From assembly GCA_019309945.1 (NCBI GenBank), contig JAFDFH010000023.1, positions 1 through 18,815 of the forward strand: DNA of 18,815 nucleotides, given 5' to 3'. The position numbers and the translations under genes were made by a program. The notes beneath the pieces are model-generated. The model made no database searches. It saw only the letters and a list, made by a program, of their open reading frames with translations, and was not told the origin of the DNA. This document shows, one piece after another, positions 15,007 through 18,815 of the stretch. The stretch comes from Deltaproteobacteria bacterium (GTDB lineage Bacteria > Desulfobacterota > Desulfobacteria > Desulfobacterales > JAFDFH01). The stretch's first letter is position 1; each line of letters starts with the position of its first letter.

Positions 15007-15906
15007 ATGAAAACTGTCAAGCGGGTCATTACACGGCGAGATTTTATCCGCACCAGTTCATATTTAACAATGGGAAGCCTTATGGGCCTGCCTTTACTCG
15101 GTCATGCCGCCGGTAATCATACCCACAAGAGTCGGGTGGTGTTAATCCGCGATGACAAGGTAATTGATGCGTCCGGATCTTTGCGACCCGACCATTTGGC
15201 GAACATGCTGGACCAAGCGGTGGCAACACTGATGAAAACTTCTGATGCGGCTTCAGCCTGGGGACGGTTGGTCAGTCCGGTCGACATTGTCGGTATCAAA
15301 AGCAACGCCTGGCGACCGCTTCCCACGCCGTCGACCCTTGAGCAAATCATTCAGGAACGCCTGGAAGAGGTCGGGGTCAGCGGAAAAAATATTTCCGTTG
15401 ATGATCGTGGGGTGCGAAAAAATCCTATTTTTAAAAAATCAACAGTCCTGATCAATGTGCGTCCCATGCGAACTCACCACTGGTCCGGTTTGGGAACCCT
15501 GCTCAAGAATTACATCATGTTTGTTTCCCTCCCCTGGATGTACCATGGAAATGCGTGTGAGAAACTGGGTGAAATCTGGCAAAAACCCCATGTCAAAAAT
15601 AAGACTCGCTTAAATATTCTGGTGATGATGACCCCGCTGTTTCATGGTGTGGGACCTCATCACTTCAGCAGAAGTTACATGTGGGAGTATCGCGGCCTGA
15701 TTGTAGCCACCGACCCTGTAGCTGCCGATACTACCGGTGCCCGCATTATCCAGGCGAAACGAAATGAATTCTTCGGTAATTATCGCCCCATAAGCCCTCC
15801 ACCGCGTCATATCGTAGCCGCCGACACCTTATACGGGCTGGGCAACAGCCACCCGGACCGCATTCAACTAATCAAACTGGGGTGGCAAAAGGATATATTA
15901 ATTTAG
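15007..15906 (+). CDS. Tat-exported DUF362 protein
   Basis: A 299-residue protein. I chose ATG 15007 over the in-frame ATG at 14962, because the latter lies inside the preceding gene and 15007 puts a twin-arginine signal at the N-terminus (TRRDFIR at 9-15, hydrophobic 18-31, cleavage near GHAA). The mature part shares the DUF362 pattern with its neighbour: VDIVGIKSNAW, a RTHHWSGLGTLLKNYI segment, and TDPVAAD. Unlike many DUF362 proteins it has no ferredoxin cysteine cluster. Tat export implies folding or cofactor loading before transport to the periplasm. It is the second gene of the operon, 8 bp before the next DUF362 gene. The reaction is unknown. Confidence 0.8.
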   Translation: MKTVKRVITRRDFIRTSSYLTMGSLMGLPLLGHAAGNHTHKSRVVLIRDDKVIDASGSLRPDHLANMLDQAVATLMKTSDAASAWGRLVSPVDIVGIKSNAWRPLPTPSTLEQIIQERLEEVGVSGKNISVDDRGVRKNPIFKKSTVLINVRPMRTHHWSGLGTLLKNYIMFVSLPWMYHGNACEKLGEIWQKPHVKNKTRLNILVMMTPLFHGVGPHHFSRSYMWEYRGLIVATDPVAADTTGARIIQAKRNEFFGNYRPISPPPRHIVAADTLYGLGNSHPDRIQLIKLGWQKDILI

Positions 15907-15914
15907 AGGTGCAA

Positions 15915-16865
15915 ATGATAAATGGTGATCAACCTATAACCCGACGGGAGTCGATCCGGAAGATACTGAAACTGTCCGGTTGTTTAATGATGGCAGGGAC
16001 TGTCATGCGGCCGTCTCAATTTTCTACTGCTGCCCAGGCGACCCCGCCAAAACGCGGATTTATCGTTGAGGGAATCGGCCGGACAGATAACTACGACGTG
16101 AAAGAGCTGACGAGGAAAACCTTCGAAGCTGCCGGAGGAATAAAGCAGTTTGTTTCCAAAGGCGATGTGGTGGTTATCAAACCCAACATTTCCTGGGCCC
16201 GACGCCCCGAAATGGCAGCATCCACCAACCCTCAGGTACTGGAAGCCGTAGTGGAGCTTTGCCAGGAAGCGGGTGCCAAACGCGTTCGCATAGCAGATAA
16301 TACGATACACGATACTCGGCGGTGTTTTGCTCTGACAGGCGCAGGGATGGTGGCCAGAAAAACAGGGGCTGACCTTATTTATCCACGCTCCTCTTTAATG
16401 CGTAAGATGAATTTGAGGGGTAGCCGGCTGGATGTCTGGCCGGTTTTTGTACCGCTGGTTGAGGCGGACAGAGTGATTAACCTACCGGTGGCTAAACACC
16501 ATTCCCTGAGCGTTTTGACACTCGGTATGAAAAACTGGATTGGAGGTGTTGACGGCAGTCGGTGGTTGCTTCACCAGGATATCCACCAGAGCATTGTGGA
16601 TCTGGCTCAATTTTTTAAACCCACCGTCACCCTGATCGATGCCATTCGTATCATGACCCAAAATGGTCCCTCCGGCGGCAGCACCGCCGATGTGGTTAAG
16701 AAAAACACCTTGATTCTCAGTGATGATCCAGTGGCTGCAGATGCCAATGCCACCCTGCTGTTTGGCCTCCAGCCGGAGCGGATCGGGTATATCAGGCTGG
16801 GGCAAAAATGGGGTCTTGGCACATATGATTTTCAGAAATTGGAGCTAAGCAAGGTGAATCTGTGA
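15915..16865 (+). CDS. Second Tat-exported DUF362 protein
   Basis: A 316-residue protein. ATG 15915 has GAGGTG directly upstream and places a twin-arginine motif at 10-11 (TRRESIRK), while the in-frame ATG at 15882 lies inside the preceding gene. A hydrophobic stretch (17-31) and probable cleavage after STAAQA (42) follow. DUF362 signatures are VVVIKPNISWA, a VAKHHSLSVLTLGMKNWIGG block, and SDDPVAAD. No iron-sulfur motif is present. It is a diverged paralogue of the preceding gene; having both suggests a heteromer or two related substrates. Its stop overlaps the GTG start of the polyferredoxin gene by 4 bp, implying coupled translation. Confidence 0.85.
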   Translation: MINGDQPITRRESIRKILKLSGCLMMAGTVMRPSQFSTAAQATPPKRGFIVEGIGRTDNYDVKELTRKTFEAAGGIKQFVSKGDVVVIKPNISWARRPEMAASTNPQVLEAVVELCQEAGAKRVRIADNTIHDTRRCFALTGAGMVARKTGADLIYPRSSLMRKMNLRGSRLDVWPVFVPLVEADRVINLPVAKHHSLSVLTLGMKNWIGGVDGSRWLLHQDIHQSIVDLAQFFKPTVTLIDAIRIMTQNGPSGGSTADVVKKNTLILSDDPVAADANATLLFGLQPERIGYIRLGQKWGLGTYDFQKLELSKVNL

Positions 16866-18448
16866 AGGCCTCGCATCTGGTTTGGCTGAGGCGAATAACC
16901 CAGGCACTGTTTTTGTGTTTTTTTCTTTTCCTTGTGATTACCAATCGTCTTCCCCATGACATTTATCAGGATTATTCACTGGCCTTTTCCGTTGATCAAG
17001 ATTTAAGACTGAATCAGCCCGTTACGTTCTTTTTTCAACTCGATCCGCTGGTGGGGATATCCTCCCTGCTGTCGGGCAACACCCTTATTAAGGGAATCCT
17101 CTGGGGAGCCGCTGTTCTTGTTTTAACTCTTTTGCTTGGAAGGGTGTTTTGCGGGTTTATCTGTCCTTTTGGTACCATCCATCACGCCGTCAGCTGGTTC
17201 AAACCGGCTCTGGGTGGTGATCGGATGGTTCAGGTTAACAAAAAAACCGCCAGTCAGCAGTTTAAATATTTCCTGCTGTTTGTCCTGTTGGTAAGCGCCC
17301 TGCTTGGTCTTAATTTGACCGGATTGATGGATCCCATTGCATTACTCTTTCGCTCTGTGGCGCTGGCCGTCATACCGGGTCTCGGTGCAGGAATTCTGTC
17401 TCTTTTCAAGGCCATGGCCAACAGCGATGTCCAGATTGTGCGACTGCTGAGCTATGGCGGAGAATTACTGGTGTCGCCAATCTTTGGTTACACCTACCAG
17501 TCCTATCAAACCGCCTGGGTCATCGGATTCATTTTCCTGGTTATTGTATTTTTGAACCGGATTCGTCCCCGCTTTTGGTGCCGGACCCTGTGTCCGCTCG
17601 GCGCATTGCTGGGGATTTTTGCGCGATTTAGCATCCTGAGACTGGAAAAGGATCCGGAAAAATGCACGGATTGTAATTTGTGTATCCGGCATTGCCAGGG
17701 TGCTGCATCCCCGAAACCCGGACAGGAATGGGAGACGGCCGAATGCCATGTCTGTTTGAACTGCTTTAACATTTGCCCCGAAGATGCCCTGGCGTTTCGA
17801 TTTAGGTGGACCTTTAAGCCCAACAAGCATCCCGATATCGGTCGACGCGCGTTGCTGGGAGGTCTTTTAGCCGGTATTTCCATACCGTTTCTGGGAAGAG
17901 TGGACGGCCGTTTGGACAAAGTATCCGACCCGCGACTCATCAGACCCCCCGGATCACTGCCGGAAAAAGAATTTCTCGAGCTTTGCCAGCGGTGTGGCCT
18001 TTGCATGAAGGTCTGCCCCACCAATGTGATCAATCCCACCCTCGGAGAGGCGGGCATGGCCGGCTTCTGGACACCTCATTTAATTATGATTCAGGGTTAC
18101 TGCGAATATACCTGCACCCTGTGTGGCAGTGTCTGTCCCACGGGGGCCATCCAAGAATTTACCATAAAAGAAAAAATTAAACAGCCTATCAAAATCGGAT
18201 CCGTTTACATCGAACGGGGTCGATGTCTGCCCTGGTCCGGAAACGCTCCTTGCATTGTCTGTCAGGAACATTGCCCAACATCACCAAAAGCCATTTATCT
18301 CAAAAAGGAGGTGGTTGCCGCATCAGATGGGAAAAAACTGTCGGTGCAGTTGCCTTTTGTTGACCTGAAAAAATGCATCGGCTGCGGCATTTGCGAGAAC
18401 AAATGTCCGGTGCGAACAAATGTCCGGTGCGTGGCTTGCCCGCCATAA
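16862..18448 (+). CDS. Membrane polyferredoxin, NapH-like plus NapG-like fusion, C-terminus frameshifted
   Basis: A 528-residue integral membrane protein with a GTG start overlapping the previous stop. The N-terminal half resembles NapH/YccM quinol-linked proteins: helices at about 12-28, 80-95, 136-153, 160-180 and 217-233, the pairs C97/C101 (CGFICP) and C240/C244 (CRTLCP), and two [4Fe-4S] motifs (C268-C278, C295-C305). Residues 328-345 form a twin-arginine-like hydrophobic segment (GRRALLGGLLAG). The C-terminal half has four more clusters, as in NapG (C375-C385, C414-C425, C455-C471, C505-C515). It probably passes electrons from the quinone pool to the exported DUF362 proteins. A 17-bp tandem duplication at 18397-18430 replaces the native tail after CENKCPVR with TNVRCVACPP. 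Confidence 0.85.
   Translation: MKASHLVWLRRITQALFLCFFLFLVITNRLPHDIYQDYSLAFSVDQDLRLNQPVTFFFQLDPLVGISSLLSGNTLIKGILWGAAVLVLTLLLGRVFCGFICPFGTIHHAVSWFKPALGGDRMVQVNKKTASQQFKYFLLFVLLVSALLGLNLTGLMDPIALLFRSVALAVIPGLGAGILSLFKAMANSDVQIVRLLSYGGELLVSPIFGYTYQSYQTAWVIGFIFLVIVFLNRIRPRFWCRTLCPLGALLGIFARFSILRLEKDPEKCTDCNLCIRHCQGAASPKPGQEWETAECHVCLNCFNICPEDALAFRFRWTFKPNKHPDIGRRALLGGLLAGISIPFLGRVDGRLDKVSDPRLIRPPGSLPEKEFLELCQRCGLCMKVCPTNVINPTLGEAGMAGFWTPHLIMIQGYCEYTCTLCGSVCPTGAIQEFTIKEKIKQPIKIGSVYIERGRCLPWSGNAPCIVCQEHCPTSPKAIYLKKEVVAASDGKKLSVQLPFVDLKKCIGCGICENKCPVRTNVRCVACPP
18397..18430 (+). repeat. Perfect 17-bp tandem duplication in the polyferredoxin gene
   Basis: GAACAAATGTCCGGTGC occurs twice with no gap (18397-18413, 18414-18430). 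Seventeen is not a multiple of three, so the second copy shifts the reading frame. Confidence 0.95.
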
Positions 18449-18501
18449 GAACGATTGCCGCCGGGGAATCCAGATCCCTGCGAAACCAAATTCTTTTGTA
18501 A
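18449..18501 (+). pseudogene. Displaced 3' end of the polyferredoxin frame
   Basis: If one copy of the 17-bp duplication is removed, the frame continues CPVRGLPAIRTIAAGESRS and on to TAA at 18499-18501. The G(x)PAIR continuation right after the last cluster is what I recall from relatives. This stretch is therefore probably the former C-terminal coding sequence, now untranslated. Confidence 0.7.
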
Positions 18502-18540
18502 CCTGAGGAAAGCGAAAAAGGGGAAAAAGCGGCGCATAAT

Positions 18541-18682
18541 GAGACCTTTGAAAAATGTTCCATTTTGTTCAAGGCCAAGGAAGGCGAAAATTTTAACCAC
18601 AGGAATACATTGAGTATTTTGAGGATTAAAATTTGAGTCTGACGCCGGAATTGGGCAAAAGGGAGCGTTTTTCAAAGGTCTC
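18541..18682. mobile_element. R2: second 142-bp copy
   Basis: Ends GAGACCTTTGAAAAA and TTTTTCAAAGGTCTC are perfect inverted repeats. The core matches the copy at 7984-8125 in the opposite orientation. Flanking TAAT occurs on the left (18537-18540) and, one base removed, on the right (18684-18687), a possible but ambiguous target duplication. It lies between convergent genes. Confidence 0.8.
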
Positions 18683-18699
18683 GTAATGTGGTTGAGGTA

Positions 18700-18815
18700 T
18701 TATTCCCCTTTCACTTGATTCGGTAAAAAGGGGACGCCCAACATCTTTTCGTATAATTGGATATATTGAGATGCCATAACCGAAGGGTTGAAGCTGGCCG
18801 CACTCTGGATCATTA
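18700..18815 (-). CDS. C-terminus of a probable glycosyltransferase (partial)
   Basis: Read leftwards, 38 codons end at TAA 18702-18700. The peptide includes FNPSVMASQYIQLYEKML and ends GVPFLPNQVKGE. An N-P-x-x-M-A-x-x-Y-x-x-L-Y-E-x-x-L ending is typical of the last helix of GT-B (family 4) glycosyltransferases. It is convergent with the redox operon, with the R2 copy between them. The rest of the gene lies beyond the window, so the family call is tentative. Confidence 0.5.
   Translation of the reverse strand, partial: MIQSAASFNPSVMASQYIQLYEKMLGVPFLPNQVKGE

Overview
The window is a piece of a bacterial chromosome that most resembles sulfate-reducing Desulfobacterota (Desulfobacterales-like). 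This is an inference from three things: recalled similarity of the products, receiver-only response regulators beside a Cache-domain kinase, and Tat/polyferredoxin redox genes amid many short dispersed repeats. No rRNA, tRNA, CRISPR array or transposase gene is visible.

Positions 1-7735 lie on the minus strand. Read in transcription order they hold: an unrecognised conserved protein whose C-terminus comes from a repeat (7735-6896); a three-gene signalling operon of Cache-domain histidine kinase, receiver-only regulator and a second kinase-like protein with an intact H-box but a ruined ATP domain (6592-3766); a double-domain universal stress protein (3268-2306); two more receiver-only regulators (1970-1064); a two-CBS protein (696-133); and the first 30 codons of a membrane protein that runs off the window (90-1). 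Together they look like a sensing and stress module tied to a membrane protein.

Positions 8280-13614 are housekeeping genes: citrate synthase (gltA), a SEC-C-tagged methionine aminopeptidase (map), a small secreted or membrane protein on the opposite strand, and the primosomal helicase priA, followed by a good terminator hairpin.

Positions 14058-18448 form a tight plus-strand operon: a Sec-exported DUF6599-like protein, two Tat-signal DUF362 proteins, and a membrane polyferredoxin that reads as a NapH-like plus NapG-like fusion. It looks like an uncharacterised envelope redox system. The last gene carries a perfect 17-bp tandem duplication that shifts its frame and replaces its C-terminal tail. 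The window ends in the C-terminus of a probable glycosyltransferase on the minus strand.

Almost every long intergenic gap holds a short non-autonomous repeat. R1 (754-898; truncated copy 13734-13859) and R2 (7984-8125; 18541-18682) share one core but have different terminal inverted repeats. R3 (3339-3609; partial copies 6884-6946 and 9557-9631) and R4 (6652-6816) both begin GTAACT or GTAGCT, and each has a perfect 8-bp target duplication, as expected for elements moved by an IS66-type transposase. R3 pieces supply the last 16 residues of one protein and overlap the stop codon of gltA.
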